From: Nonomuraea sp. MG754425
Lineage (GTDB): Bacteria; Actinomycetota; Actinomycetes; Streptosporangiales; Streptosporangiaceae
Direction of reading: 5' to 3'
DNA: 43,339 nt
Assembly: GCF_021699195.1 (NCBI RefSeq)
Contig: NZ_SSXE01000071.1
Coordinates: forward strand, 1 to 43,339
Within the stretch, counting starts at the first letter, position 1. Every line of letters begins with the position of its first letter. Below are positions 15,648-26,310 of this stretch, piece after piece. Both the position numbers and the translations under genes were made by a program. The notes under the pieces are model-generated. The model had not been told where the DNA came from, did not search any database, and saw only the letters and a list, made by a program, of their open reading frames with translations.

Positions 15648-16579
15648 CGGGAGGCCTCCTGCATCCGGCGAAGCCACTGGGGAGATTCGATCGCGTGCGC
15701 CGACAACCGCCCCGCGTCGACCGCGGGGCGCCGGACCGTCAGGCGGCCGTCCACCGGCACCAGCGAGTCGGCCACGACGTCGCCCGACAGCAGGGACATC
15801 GTGCCGAGCCCGCACGCGTACGGCAGCTCCGGCAGCGCCGCGGCCAGCGCTAACCCGGCCGCCAGCCCCACGGACGTCTCGACGGCGCTGGACACCACGG
15901 CCGGCAGCCCGCACGCCTCCACGACACGCAGCGCCGCGCGCACGCCGCCCAGCGGCTGCACCTTGACCACCGCGATGTCGGCGGCCTCGGCGGCCCGCAC
16001 GCGCAGCGGGTCCTCGGCCCGGCGGATCGACTCGTCGGCGGCGATCGGCACGTCGCCGGCCCGCCGCACCCGCGCCAGCTCCTCCAGCGTGGCGCACGGC
16101 TGCTCGGCGTACTCGAGGTCGTAGCGGTCGAGGCGCTTGAGGTTGCGCACGGCCTCGTCGGCCTGCCAGGCGCCGTTGACGTCGACGCGCAGCCGCCCGG
16201 AGGGACCGAGCGCGTCGCGGACGGCCTCCACCCTGGCGACGTCGTCGCCGAACGTCTGCCCCCGCTCGGCGACCTTGACCTTCGCCGTGCCGCAGCCGGA
16301 GCGCCGGACGATCTCGTGGGCCCGCTCGGGGTCAACGGCCGGGACGGTGGCGTTGACCGGCACGCTGTCGCGCACCGGCTCGGGCCAGCCGTCGAAGGCC
16401 GCCTCGCGGGCGCAGGCCAGCCATCGGGCGCACTCGCGCGGACCGTACTCGGGGAACGGCGAGAACTCGCCCCACCCCGAAGGGCCGTGCAGCAGCACCC
16501 CTTCCCTGACCGTCTGCCCGCGGAAACGTGTGCGCATCGGGATCCGGAAGACCACGGGGGCCACGGGAGAACGCGTCAC
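15644..16579 (-). CDS. menC: o-succinylbenzoate synthase (MenC)
   Basis: MenC dehydrates SHCHC to o-succinylbenzoate in menaquinone synthesis and belongs to the enolase superfamily. The 311-residue product has the expected PMRTRFRGQTVREG beginning, the catalytic Lys region GCGTAKVKVAERG, metal ligands in RLRVDVNGAWQ, DLEYAEQPCATLEEL and VPIAADESIRR, and the second Lys in IAVVKVQPLGG. I chose the GTG at 16579 (GGGGAGG closely upstream); downstream in-frame GTG codons are possible because homologues begin just before PMRTRFRG. Its stop overlaps the menD start by four bases. menE starts 50 bases away on the other strand, so a compact divergent promoter serves both. Confidence 0.94.
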   Translation of the reverse strand: MTRSPVAPVVFRIPMRTRFRGQTVREGVLLHGPSGWGEFSPFPEYGPRECARWLACAREAAFDGWPEPVRDSVPVNATVPAVDPERAHEIVRRSGCGTAKVKVAERGQTFGDDVARVEAVRDALGPSGRLRVDVNGAWQADEAVRNLKRLDRYDLEYAEQPCATLEELARVRRAGDVPIAADESIRRAEDPLRVRAAEAADIAVVKVQPLGGVRAALRVVEACGLPAVVSSAVETSVGLAAGLALAAALPELPYACGLGTMSLLSGDVVADSLVPVDGRLTVRRPAVDAGRLSAHAIESPQWLRRMQEASR

Positions 16580-16615
16580 GACCCTCCCCTGCGCCACTGT
16601 CCGACCTGTCGCCAT

Positions 16616-16621
16616 TAACCT
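16616..16621 (+). promoter_or_regulatory. Candidate -10 element for leaderless menE transcript
   Basis: TAACCT fits the actinobacterial -10 pattern TAnnnT and ends seven bases before the menE ATG, which has no Shine-Dalgarno sequence. Transcription would start at or next to the ATG. No clear -35 is visible. The call is inferential. Confidence 0.35.
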
Positions 16622-16628
16622 TACGAGC

Positions 16629-17804
16629 ATGTGGAGGAACCCGTCGCATCCGGACCGTCCGCTGCATGCCATTGTGCAGCCTCCGGGACCTGCCCTGTTC
16701 ACCGCGATCCGCGACGCCCTGTCCGGTGACGGGCCGGCCGTCCTCCCGCTGTCCCCCGGCCGGCCGGAACCGGCGCTGGCCGCGCTGCGCCCCACCCACC
16801 TCGACGGCGCCCCGCTCGACGGCGGCGCGGGCGTGCCCGATGACGTGGCGGTCGTGATCGCCACCAGCGGCAGCACCGGCGCGCCCAAGGGCGTGCTGCT
16901 CTCGGCCACCGCGCTGCGCGCCTCGGCGGCGGCCTCGTTGCGCCGCGTGGAGGCGTCCAAGGGCGAGCGGTGGTTGTGCTGCCTGCCCGTCTCCCACATC
17001 TCGGGCCTGCAGGTGCTGGTCCGCGCCCTGCTGTCGGGCAGCGAGCCGATCATCCACCCGGCCTTCGACCCCGCGGCGGTGCTCGGCTCGGGCGCCCACC
17101 ACGTCTCCCTGGTGCCCACCCAGCTCCACCGGCTGGTCGAGGCGGAGGCGGACCTGTCGGTCTTCAGGACGATCCTGCTCGGCGGCGCCCCGGCCCGTCC
17201 CGCCCTGCTGGAGCGGGCCAGGGATCTCGGCGCCCGCGTCGTGACGACGTACGGGATGAGCGAGACGAGCGGCGGCTGCGTGTACGACGGGCAGCCGCTG
17301 AGCGGCGTGGACGTCAAGATCGGCGCGGACGGGCTGATCAGGATCGCGGGCCCGGTCCTGTTCGCCGGCTACCGCCCGGCCGCGGATGCAGCGGACACAA
17401 CAGAGGCCGCGGAGGCCGGCCCGTTCGACGGCGACTGGTTCGTCACCTCCGACCTGGGCGAGCTGAGCGGCGGCCGGCTGCGGGTGCTGGGCAGGGCCGA
17501 CGACGTCGTCATCACCGGCGGCGAGAAGGTCGTGGCCACGGCGGTGGCCGACGTGGTGGCCGCCCATCCCGAGGTCGCCGACGTCGCCGTGATCGGCGTG
17601 CCCGATCCCGAATGGGGCGAGGTGGTCACCGCCGTCATCGTGCCCGCCAACCCCGACACACCGCTCACGCTTCCGCAATTGAGGGCGTACTGCCGCGATA
17701 GGCTTCCCCCTCATGCCGCCCCGCGCGGGCTGCGGCTCGTCACCGGCCTGCCGCTGCTGCCGAACGGCAAGACCGATCTGGTACGGCTGAGAGCAGGAAC
17801 CTGA
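16629..17804 (+). CDS. menE: o-succinylbenzoate-CoA ligase (MenE)
   Basis: MenE activates o-succinylbenzoate with ATP and CoA in menaquinone synthesis. The 391-residue product is an ANL adenylating enzyme of the short actinobacterial form. Visible motifs are the P-loop VVIATSGSTGAPKGV (near residue 75), LPVSHISGLQVLVRAL, VTTYGMSETSGGCVYDG (A5), WFVTSDLGEL (A7) and LGRADDVVITGGEKV (A8 hinge), with the catalytic Lys in LLPNGKTDLVRL near the C-terminus. It starts at an ATG without a ribosome binding site and is divergent from menC-menD, which act just upstream in the pathway. An insert rich in Ala/Asp/Thr (RPAADAADTTEAAEAG) lies between A5 and A7 and looks like a flexible loop. Confidence 0.93.
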   Translation: MWRNPSHPDRPLHAIVQPPGPALFTAIRDALSGDGPAVLPLSPGRPEPALAALRPTHLDGAPLDGGAGVPDDVAVVIATSGSTGAPKGVLLSATALRASAAASLRRVEASKGERWLCCLPVSHISGLQVLVRALLSGSEPIIHPAFDPAAVLGSGAHHVSLVPTQLHRLVEAEADLSVFRTILLGGAPARPALLERARDLGARVVTTYGMSETSGGCVYDGQPLSGVDVKIGADGLIRIAGPVLFAGYRPAADAADTTEAAEAGPFDGDWFVTSDLGELSGGRLRVLGRADDVVITGGEKVVATAVADVVAAHPEVADVAVIGVPDPEWGEVVTAVIVPANPDTPLTLPQLRAYCRDRLPPHAAPRGLRLVTGLPLLPNGKTDLVRLRAGT

Positions 17805-17861
17805 CACGTCGCGACTGCGTCCAACCGGGTAGGTCGAACCGGGGAGAAGGAGGGAGCTTTC

Positions 17862-18206
17862 ATGAACCAGACCCGCAAGATGTGGGCATCCGCGGCCGTC
17901 GTCGGCGTCATCGTCGCCGGTGGCGCCTCAGTCGCGGCGGCCGCCTCGGCGGGCAAGCTCGACCAGGTCGCCAGGGAGACCCGGGCCGTGGTGGAGAAGG
18001 CGCCGCCGGCCGGTCAGCCGCAGGAGGGCCCGACCGCCGGCCCCGACGGCGGAATCGTGGTCTCCACCGAGGTCAACCCCGATCCTCGCGCGGTGATCGA
18101 CTTCTGGACTGACGAGCGCATGGAGGGCGCCGAGCCCATGCCGATGCCCGAGGTCACGCCCGGCCAGTTCGAGGTCGGGTCGGGACAGATCGAGGAGACG
18201 GAATAA
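17862..18206 (+). CDS. Small exported protein with a protease pro-region-like motif
   Basis: A 114-residue protein with a strong ribosome binding site (AAGGAGGGAG before the ATG). Residues 1-30 form a signal peptide or membrane anchor: NQTRKMWASAAVVGVIVAGG with an ASVAAAASA cleavage region. The mature part is acidic and Pro/Gly-rich and contains AVIDFWTDERMEGAEPMPMP. I associate the pattern xYWTPERMxxAxPxP with the segment between signal peptide and catalytic domain in secreted chymotrypsin-like proteases of actinomycetes. Here no protease domain follows, and the frame stops normally 178 bases before the sigma factor gene. It may be a free-standing pro-peptide, a truncated protease or an unrelated small secreted protein. 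The motif link is from memory and untested. Confidence 0.75.
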   Translation: MNQTRKMWASAAVVGVIVAGGASVAAAASAGKLDQVARETRAVVEKAPPAGQPQEGPTAGPDGGIVVSTEVNPDPRAVIDFWTDERMEGAEPMPMPEVTPGQFEVGSGQIEETE

Positions 18207-18383
18207 CACCTGCCCTCCGGGCGGTTCTGCATACGGGCGAGCCTGCTCTTTTTCATCCCGCAGGGTGCCACGGGAACAAATGACGGCGATTGGCGTTATT
18301 GATACTGGTGCGCCGTGCGGACGTGAGACCGCCCCACCACAACCTGCCTGATCGCTTCCACTCCGTACGGAGGAGGTGTCCTC

Positions 18384-19772
18384 ATGCCCAGAACCGCCGT
18401 GGCGACCCCACCCGCTACTCTCGACCAGTTGATTGAACGAGGGCGAGCGCAGGGTCACCTTTCTCTGGCGGAGCTGCGTGCCGCTTTCGCGAGGGCCGGT
18501 GTCAGCCCCTCGGAAGGCCGCACGATCGTACGCGAACTCTCGGAGTCGGGCGTGAGCCTGGCCGCCGAGAACGAGCCGTCTCCCAGCACCACCGCCCCCA
18601 AGAAGAGCGCCAGGAAGAAGCCGGCTCCCGCCAAGAAGACGACGTCGCGGGCAAAGACTACCGGCCGCCCGGCAAGCGAGGCAAAAACCTCCGCGTCCAC
18701 ATCGGCGCCGACATCCGCGTCCGGCCGTGTGTCCGCCGCCGCCAAGGCCGTGACCCCGCCCGAGGCCAAGCCGGAGCACCAGGAGGACGTCCCCGACGAC
18801 GTCGTCATGGCCGAGGAAGCCGAACTGGAGAACGAGCCGACCGACCTCGACGACACGCAGTCGGTCATGGGCGACTCCGTGCACACCTACCTCAAGTCCA
18901 TCGGCCGCCGCACCCTGCTCACCGCCGCCCAGGAGGTCGAGCTGGCCAGGCGGATCGAGGCCGGCCTGTACGCCGAGTACAAGCTGGAGTCCCAGCCCGA
19001 CCTGACCACCGCCGCCCGCGAGGACCTGCACTGGGTGATCGAGGACGGCAGGCAGGCCAAGGACCACATGCTGGAGGCCAACCTGCGGCTCGTGGTCTCG
19101 GTGGCCAAGAAGTACACCGACCGCGGGATGTCGCTGCTGGACGTCGTCCAGGAGGGCAACCTGGGGCTGATCAGGGCCGTGGAGAAGTTCGACTACACCA
19201 AGGGCTTCAAGTTCTCCACCTACGCCATGTGGTGGATCAGGCAGGCCATCCAGCGCGGCTTCGCCGACTCGGCCCGTACGATCAGGCTGCCCGTGCACGT
19301 GCTGGAGATGTTGTCGAAGCTGTCGCGGGTCGAGCGGGACATGCACCAGCGGCTGGGCCGCGAGCCCACGCCGGAGGAGCTGGCCGTCGAGCTCGACAAG
19401 ACGCCCGACCAGATCGAGGAGCTGCTGCGCACCAGCCGCCAGCCGATCTCGCTCAACGCGACCATCGGCGAGGACGGGGAGACCACGATCGGCGACCTGA
19501 TCGAGGACGTCGACTCCCCCGAGGCGTCGGAGATCGTCGACCGCCAGCTCCTGGGCGACCAGCTCCGCGGCGTGCTCGACAACCTCTCGCCGCGCGAGTC
19601 GAAGATCATGGCGCTGCGCTTCGGCCTGGTGGACGGCAAGCCGCACACCCTCGACGAGATCGGCAAGCACCTGGGGCTGACCCGGGAGCGCATCCGGCAG
19701 CTCGAGAAGGAGTCGCTGTCCAAGCTGCGCCACCCGAGCAACACCCGCCCGCTGCTGGACTGGGCGAGCTGA
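18384..19772 (+). CDS. RNA polymerase sigma-70 family factor (group 1/2, RpoD-like)
   Basis: A 462-residue sigma factor. Residues ~10-65 form a region 1.1-like domain (TLDQLIERGRAQGHLSLAEL), followed by a Lys/Ala/Ser/Thr-rich linker to about residue 150. The core follows: region 1.2 (VHTYLKSIGRRTLLTAAQEV), 2.1-2.4 (NLRLVVSVAKKYTDRGMSLL, EKFDYTKGFKFSTYAMWWIR), region 3 (RLPVHVLEMLSKLSRVERDM) and 4.2 (TLDEIGKHLGLTRERIRQLE). It ends KLRHPSNTRPLLDWAS. Several positions differ from the principal HrdB-type sequence, for example AMWWIRQAIQRGFADSARTI and the C-terminus, so it may be a second sigma with region 1.1 rather than the main housekeeping factor. Start ATG follows GGAGGAGG. A strong terminator lies 16 bases after the stop. 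Confidence 0.93.
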   Translation: MPRTAVATPPATLDQLIERGRAQGHLSLAELRAAFARAGVSPSEGRTIVRELSESGVSLAAENEPSPSTTAPKKSARKKPAPAKKTTSRAKTTGRPASEAKTSASTSAPTSASGRVSAAAKAVTPPEAKPEHQEDVPDDVVMAEEAELENEPTDLDDTQSVMGDSVHTYLKSIGRRTLLTAAQEVELARRIEAGLYAEYKLESQPDLTTAAREDLHWVIEDGRQAKDHMLEANLRLVVSVAKKYTDRGMSLLDVVQEGNLGLIRAVEKFDYTKGFKFSTYAMWWIRQAIQRGFADSARTIRLPVHVLEMLSKLSRVERDMHQRLGREPTPEELAVELDKTPDQIEELLRTSRQPISLNATIGEDGETTIGDLIEDVDSPEASEIVDRQLLGDQLRGVLDNLSPRESKIMALRFGLVDGKPHTLDEIGKHLGLTRERIRQLEKESLSKLRHPSNTRPLLDWAS

Positions 19773-19787
19773 ACCCAAGCACGACGG

Positions 19788-19821
19788 AGCCCCGGCACAC
19801 CGACCGATCGGTGCCGGGGCT
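19788..19821 (+). terminator. Intrinsic-type terminator hairpin after sigma factor gene
   Basis: An 11-base perfect stem, AGCCCCGGCAC (19788-19798) with GTGCCGGGGCT (19811-19821), has a 12-base loop and is followed by TCGCG rather than a U-run, as is usual for high-GC actinomycetes. It lies between two convergent genes and can act on both strands. Confidence 0.85.
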
Positions 19822-19846
19822 TCGCGCACTCCGCGTCAGGCGGCGC

Positions 19847-20245
19847 TCACTGGATGGCGGGCACCGGGCGCGGCAGCCGCGGGATGCCCCACAGCCGGTT
19901 GTCCTCGCGCAGCGTGCGCAGCCGCTCGACCTCGGACGTCCACATGGCCCCCGCGGGCGTGGCCTTGGCCTTGCGCCGCGCGATGCGGTCGTCGTAGGCC
20001 TTCACGCCGAAGGTGGCCCGCTGGCCCGCCTCGGCGGCCCTCAGCGCCTCGGTCAGCGCCTGGTCGAAGGCCCGGCCCGCGCCGAGCAGCTCGATCTCGT
20101 CGGCCGCGGCGGCGCGCAGGTCGCGCAGCGTCTGCTCGGTCTGCCTGGCCTTTTCGAGCAGGTCGGGGAAGCTCCTGGAGATCTCCTGGTCCGCGTGGTA
20201 GCGGACCTCTGCCTCCCGGCTCACCCGCGGACGGAAAAACGCCAT
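19847..20245 (-). CDS. Small coiled-coil hypothetical protein
   Basis: A 132-residue soluble protein starting AFFRPRVSREAEVRYHADQE after the initiator Met. Residues ~25-85 are rich in Leu, Glu, Arg and Ala in heptad-like spacing (FPDLLEKARQTEQTLRDLRA), suggesting an antiparallel or dimeric coiled coil. The basic stretch YDDRIARRKAKATP follows, with a Trp/Pro-rich end, RLWGIPRLPRPVPAIQ. The ATG at 20245 was preferred over an upstream in-frame start at 20311 because the extra 22 residues look non-coding and a purine-rich site precedes the ATG. I recognise no family. It converges on the sigma gene and is divergent from the TetR gene. Confidence 0.72.
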   Translation of the reverse strand: MAFFRPRVSREAEVRYHADQEISRSFPDLLEKARQTEQTLRDLRAAAADEIELLGAGRAFDQALTEALRAAEAGQRATFGVKAYDDRIARRKAKATPAGAMWTSEVERLRTLREDNRLWGIPRLPRPVPAIQ

Positions 20246-20340
20246 TCGACCCGGCCCCTTCAACGCTGTCGGCACTCGTTCAGACGCCAAGGGTACGCGG
20301 TCGCGCGACACGGTCGGAAATCGCCCCGGGGCGAGCGCCT

Positions 20341-20354
20341 TTACATAGTAAGAT
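20341..20354 (+). promoter_or_regulatory. Dyad and -10-like element at the TetR gene start
   Basis: TTACATAGTAA (20341-20351) is a perfect inverted repeat with a 3-base centre. It overlaps TAAGAT (20349-20354), a TAnnnT -10 candidate placed seven bases before the ATG at 20362. The arrangement suggests a leaderless transcript repressed by its own TetR product. Confidence 0.45.
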
Positions 20355-20361
20355 GATCACC

Positions 20362-20922
20362 ATGCCCGCCAAGAGACCGCCCGTGCCGCTCTCCCTTGAG
20401 CGCATCATCGAGGCAGCGCTCCACATCGCCGACAGCCAGGGGCTGCGCCGGCTCACCATGCGCCGGCTGGGTGACGCCCTGCAGGTGGAGGCGATGGCCA
20501 TCTACCACCACCTGCCGCGCGGCAAGGAGGCGCTGATGGACGCCCTGGCCGAGCACGTGACCGCCGTACACGTCGAGCGCGGCGCCACCTGGCAGGAGAC
20601 GGCCAGGGCGTGGTGCCGGGCCGGTAGAGAGCTGCTGCGCGACCATCCGGGCGTGCTGGCCCTGGCGCTGACCAAGCCGCCGAAGGGCGCCACGGTCATC
20701 GCGATCGGGGAACAGGTCGAGCAGCTCTCCGACGGGGGCCTGCAGAACGCCGCCGAGGCCGTGCGCACACTCCGGGCGTTCGTGTTCGGCAGCGTAGCGG
20801 TCGAAGTACAACAATCAGGATGGGCCGCCCCAGAAGTTGATGAATGGGTCAGGAGGGACGAAAGAGCCGATTTGGACTTCGAGCGCGGACTCGACGCTCT
20901 TCTCAAGGGATTGCAAACGTGA
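20362..20922 (+). CDS. TetR/AcrR family transcriptional regulator
   Basis: About 186 residues from the chosen ATG (PAKRPPVPLSLERIIEAALH follows). Residues ~12-60 are the TetR helix-turn-helix (ALHIADSQGLRRLTMRRLGD and ALQVEAMAIYHHLPRGKEAL). The remainder is the helical ligand-binding and dimer domain, with a C-terminal part like tetracycline-repressor relatives (VRTLRAFVFGSVAVE). An ATG nine bases upstream is also in frame, but the later one sits seven bases after a TAAGAT -10-like element. A short palindrome overlaps that element, suggesting autorepression. No efflux pump or enzyme is adjacent in the usual divergent position, only a small coiled-coil gene, so the regulated target is unclear. 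Confidence 0.88.
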   Translation: MPAKRPPVPLSLERIIEAALHIADSQGLRRLTMRRLGDALQVEAMAIYHHLPRGKEALMDALAEHVTAVHVERGATWQETARAWCRAGRELLRDHPGVLALALTKPPKGATVIAIGEQVEQLSDGGLQNAAEAVRTLRAFVFGSVAVEVQQSGWAAPEVDEWVRRDERADLDFERGLDALLKGLQT

Positions 20923-21016
20923 TGCGCGTGTCGCGCTTGGACCGTTATCCTGCATAAGGCACGCTGTGTCGAAGGTCACACGATCCGGGGACCCTCCTGT
21001 AACAGTTCCAACGGAC

Positions 21017-21037
21017 TATGTCGGAAAGAGTGACATA
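21017..21037. promoter_or_regulatory. Inverted repeat upstream of DUF5999-like gene
   Basis: TATGTC (21017-21022) and GACATA (21032-21037) form a 6-base dyad with a 9-base spacer, about 90 bases before the small gene at 21125. This could be an operator or a chance dyad. The surrounding 200 bases hold no other gene. Confidence 0.3.
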
Positions 21038-21124
21038 CGACGCAGACTTGTCATCACAACAACCCGAGCCGGCTCCCGACCCTCCGCGACGGGAGCGACC
21101 CACGAGATATCTGGAGGCACGCCG

Positions 21125-21316
21125 ATGTGCCCGCACCACCCGGCTTGTCCGGATGCCGAGGCGCCGGACCGCGAGGCGGCACGAACCCTCGCCTGCCACC
21201 CCGAACAGGGGTGGAGCCTGCTGTGCAACGGTGTCGTCCTGTTCGAGGACACCGGTGAGCTGCTGCCCAGCGGCACAGCCATCGCACCGCACCGGCCAGC
21301 GGTCGGCGCCGCCTGA
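21125..21316 (+). CDS. DUF5999-like small cysteine-containing protein
   Basis: A 63-residue protein beginning CPHHPACPDAEAPDREAART after the initiator Met, with HPEQGWSLLCNGVVLFEDTG in the middle. This matches a short, highly conserved actinobacterial family of unknown function that I know as DUF5999. Four cysteines are present (CPHHPAC, ACHPEQ, LLCNG), which suggests metal binding or redox sensitivity, but no role is established. The ATG has GGAGG seven bases upstream. It stands alone between the TetR gene and the leftward hydrolase gene. Confidence 0.85.
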   Translation: MCPHHPACPDAEAPDREAARTLACHPEQGWSLLCNGVVLFEDTGELLPSGTAIAPHRPAVGAA

Positions 21317-21446
21317 GCGCCCTCTGAGCGCCGTCCGAGCCCCGCGGCGAGCCCTCCTCGCCCGCCGGCCGGCAGCCGACGCCCCGCCCGCGTGACCACT
21401 CCGCGGGCCCCGGCCGCAGCCCGAGGCGGCGGCCAGCGGCACCGCG

Positions 21447-22037
21447 CTACGCGTAGCGCATGATCCACTCCGCGACGACCTCGCCCACCCTGGCGGGGTC
21501 GCGCTTGAGATCGTGATTCTCCCCCTCCAGCACCACCAGCCTCGTGGCGTCCGCCGCGTCGGGCACCCCGAACGGGTCCCGGTCGCCGTTGACCACCAGC
21601 ACGTCCACCCCGGCCCCGCGCAGCTCATCGGCCCGGGAGCGTTCCGGCCGCCCCGGCGGGTGCAGCGGGAAGGCCAGCGCCACCACCGCCCGCGCGCCGA
21701 CCGCCTTGGCCGTCCGGCACGCCACCCGCGCCCCGTTGCTCCGCCCGCCCTGCACGAGGGGCAGCCCGGACCGCCCGGCGCACAGCTCGCGCAGCACGCT
21801 CTCCCACGCCTCGTCCTGCCTGACCGGCGAACCCGGCGCGCGGGCCCCCGCCACCCTGAACGCCTGCGTCACCCTGGCCACACAGGCCCCGGCCGCCAGC
21901 GCGGCGGCACGCACGGCCAGCAGGTCGGGGGCGTCCACTCCCCCGGCCGAGCCGTGGGTCAGCACCAGCAGCAGCCGCGGGTCCGCGACCTCGTCGATCT
22001 CGACCAGCGCCGGCCCTCGCGGCGTCATCACCTGCAT
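21447..22037 (-). CDS. Alpha/beta hydrolase (dienelactone hydrolase / KANL3-Tex30-like)
   Basis: A compact 196-residue alpha/beta hydrolase. The nucleophile elbow is VQGGRSNGARVAC with Ser as nucleophile, the acid is in LVVNGDRDPFGVP, and the His in LEGENHDLKRDP. The oxyanion strand is LLLVLTHGSAGGVDAPDL. It has no signal peptide, so it should act in the cytoplasm on a small ester or acyl substrate that cannot be deduced. The start ATG lacks a ribosome binding site; TACGGT on the minus strand six bases before it (22049-22044) is a candidate leaderless -10. It is divergent from the small membrane protein gene. Confidence 0.85.
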   Translation of the reverse strand: MQVMTPRGPALVEIDEVADPRLLLVLTHGSAGGVDAPDLLAVRAAALAAGACVARVTQAFRVAGARAPGSPVRQDEAWESVLRELCAGRSGLPLVQGGRSNGARVACRTAKAVGARAVVALAFPLHPPGRPERSRADELRGAGVDVLVVNGDRDPFGVPDAADATRLVVLEGENHDLKRDPARVGEVVAEWIMRYA

Positions 22038-22120
22038 GCCAGCACCGTACCTGGGGAGGATCGGGCCCTACCCCTCAGGACGGATGACGGCGCGCCGCGC
22101 GGCAGGGGATGATTTCCCCT

Positions 22121-22477
22121 ATGCCAGAGAAAAGCCTCAGGGATGATCTGACGGCGACCATCGCCGCACGCCGCGACCTGGGCCCCGAGTACGAGGCCGA
22201 ACTGGTCGACGCGTTCATGGACCGCCTCGACGCCACCATCGCCGCCCGCGTCCGGGCCGAGCTGGATCACCGGCTTGAGCACCGGGAGCCCCCGCGGAGC
22301 AGTCGGCAGAACACCGGCTCTCCGATGGTGCCGATCACGCTGGGCTCGCTGGGCATCGGCGTGCCGCTGACGGCCGTCGCGGCGGGCGGCGCGGGCGCCG
22401 CCGGGGTGCTGATGACCTGGCTGGCCATCATCGTGCTCAACGTGTTCGCCGCCGTGGCGATCATGCGCCGCCCCTGA
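22121..22477 (+). CDS. Small two-helix membrane protein of unknown function
   Basis: 118 residues. Residues 1-60 are charged and cytoplasmic (PEKSLRDDLTATIAARRDLG, then LVDAFMDRLDATIAARVRAE). The C-terminal half has two hydrophobic segments, VPITLGSLGIGVPLTAVAAG and GVLMTWLAIIVLNVFAAVAI, ending in Arg-Arg-Pro. The ATG at 22121 was preferred; an ATG at 22109 sits directly on the purine tract. A small hairpin, AGGGGA with TCCCCT (about 22104-22120), encloses the candidate ribosome binding site and might modulate translation. It converges with the TPR gene (7 bases between stops). Confidence 0.78.
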   Translation: MPEKSLRDDLTATIAARRDLGPEYEAELVDAFMDRLDATIAARVRAELDHRLEHREPPRSSRQNTGSPMVPITLGSLGIGVPLTAVAAGGAGAAGVLMTWLAIIVLNVFAAVAIMRRP

Positions 22478-22484
22478 GCGGGGT

Positions 22485-23294
22485 TCAGGCGCCGCGGCCG
22501 TGACGCAGCCGCACCTCGGCGGCCAGCGTCTCGTCCGCGTGCTCCAGCCCGTACGACCAGACCCGGACGGCGTCCTCGTCCCGGCCGCGCAGCGGCAGCG
22601 TGCGGGCCAGCAGCTCGATCGCCAGCGCGGTGGTCCGCGGGTCGGCCCCGCCCTCCACGCTCTCGGCGAACTCGGCGCAGGCCAGCTCCAGATGCGCGAT
22701 GCCGAGCTGGACCCGCAGCGCGGGCACCTCGTCCTCGGGGGCGAAGTCGAGGGCGTCGAGGAGCACCTCGGCCGCCGCGCCGGGCTCGCCGTGCTCCAGC
22801 ATCAGCTCGGCCAGCCGCTGCGCCGCGTGCGCGCCGATGCGCTCGTCGCCCGCCGCCACGCCCGCCTCGACGGCGGCCCACAGCTCCTTCTCCGCCTCCT
22901 CCAGGTTCTCCTGCCCGGCGGCCAGACGGGCCAGCGCGAGGTGGGCCAGCGGCGTGTACGCGGCCGTGCCGACCCCCAGAACGGCCTGCCAGGCGGCCCT
23001 GGCCTGGTCGTCGCGGCCCTCGCGTTCGAAGCCCTGGGCGAGGTGGCAGGCGGCCTGGGCGGCGTACTCGGGATGCCCGGTGGCCAGCGCCGTCCTGGCC
23101 GCCGCCCGGGCCGCCTCGACGTCGCCGAGCTGCTCCAGCACCACGGCGAGCCCGACGGCGGCCTGCGCCCGGTCGGGACCGTCGGGGTCGGCGACCAGCT
23201 CGTCGAGGATGCGGGCGGCGGCGTCGAGGTCGCCGCCCTCGGCCAGCCGGCGGGCGGTGTCGAGCGGCGGGGTCTCCAGCTCTGAGGACGTCAA
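22485..23294 (-). CDS. Tetratricopeptide repeat protein
   Basis: A 269-residue Ala/Leu/Glu-rich helical protein with about six degenerate TPR units, for example LDAARRILDELVADP-type and DVEAARAAARTALATGHPEY helices. It has no signal peptide or enzymatic motif, so it is likely a cytoplasmic scaffold. The start is a TTG at 23294 with AAGGGAG five bases upstream. It lies 83 bases downstream of gcvP on the same strand and could be read through from it, though a functional link to glycine metabolism is not evident. Confidence 0.83.
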   Translation of the reverse strand: MTSSELETPPLDTARRLAEGGDLDAAARILDELVADPDGPDRAQAAVGLAVVLEQLGDVEAARAAARTALATGHPEYAAQAACHLAQGFEREGRDDQARAAWQAVLGVGTAAYTPLAHLALARLAAGQENLEEAEKELWAAVEAGVAAGDERIGAHAAQRLAELMLEHGEPGAAAEVLLDALDFAPEDEVPALRVQLGIAHLELACAEFAESVEGGADPRTTALAIELLARTLPLRGRDEDAVRVWSYGLEHADETLAAEVRLRHGRGA

Positions 23295-23377
23295 GACGGC
23301 TCCCTTGTGGCGACGGTCACGCCGAGCCTAACGACTAACGGCGATCATGTCTGCTCACTTGACCCTGCCGATAAACC

Positions 23378-26221
<2,844 letters not shown>

Positions 26222-26244
26222 GGGTGTGCCTCCCGAGGGCGTTT

Positions 26245-26283
26245 GGAGACCGGCGCCAGGGCGCGGGCGAGTGCCGGATCTCC
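26245..26283 (-). promoter_or_regulatory. Possible expression-platform hairpin between riboswitch and gcvP
   Basis: On the minus strand GGAGATCCGGC (26283-26273) can pair with GCCGGTCTCC (26254-26245), leaving one bulged base. It lies just upstream of the gcvP ribosome binding site. It could be the regulated terminator or sequestering stem. No U-run follows. Confidence 0.5.
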
Positions 26284-26310
26284 CCCTCTGTCAGCGCGGT
26301 CCCGCTTCCT

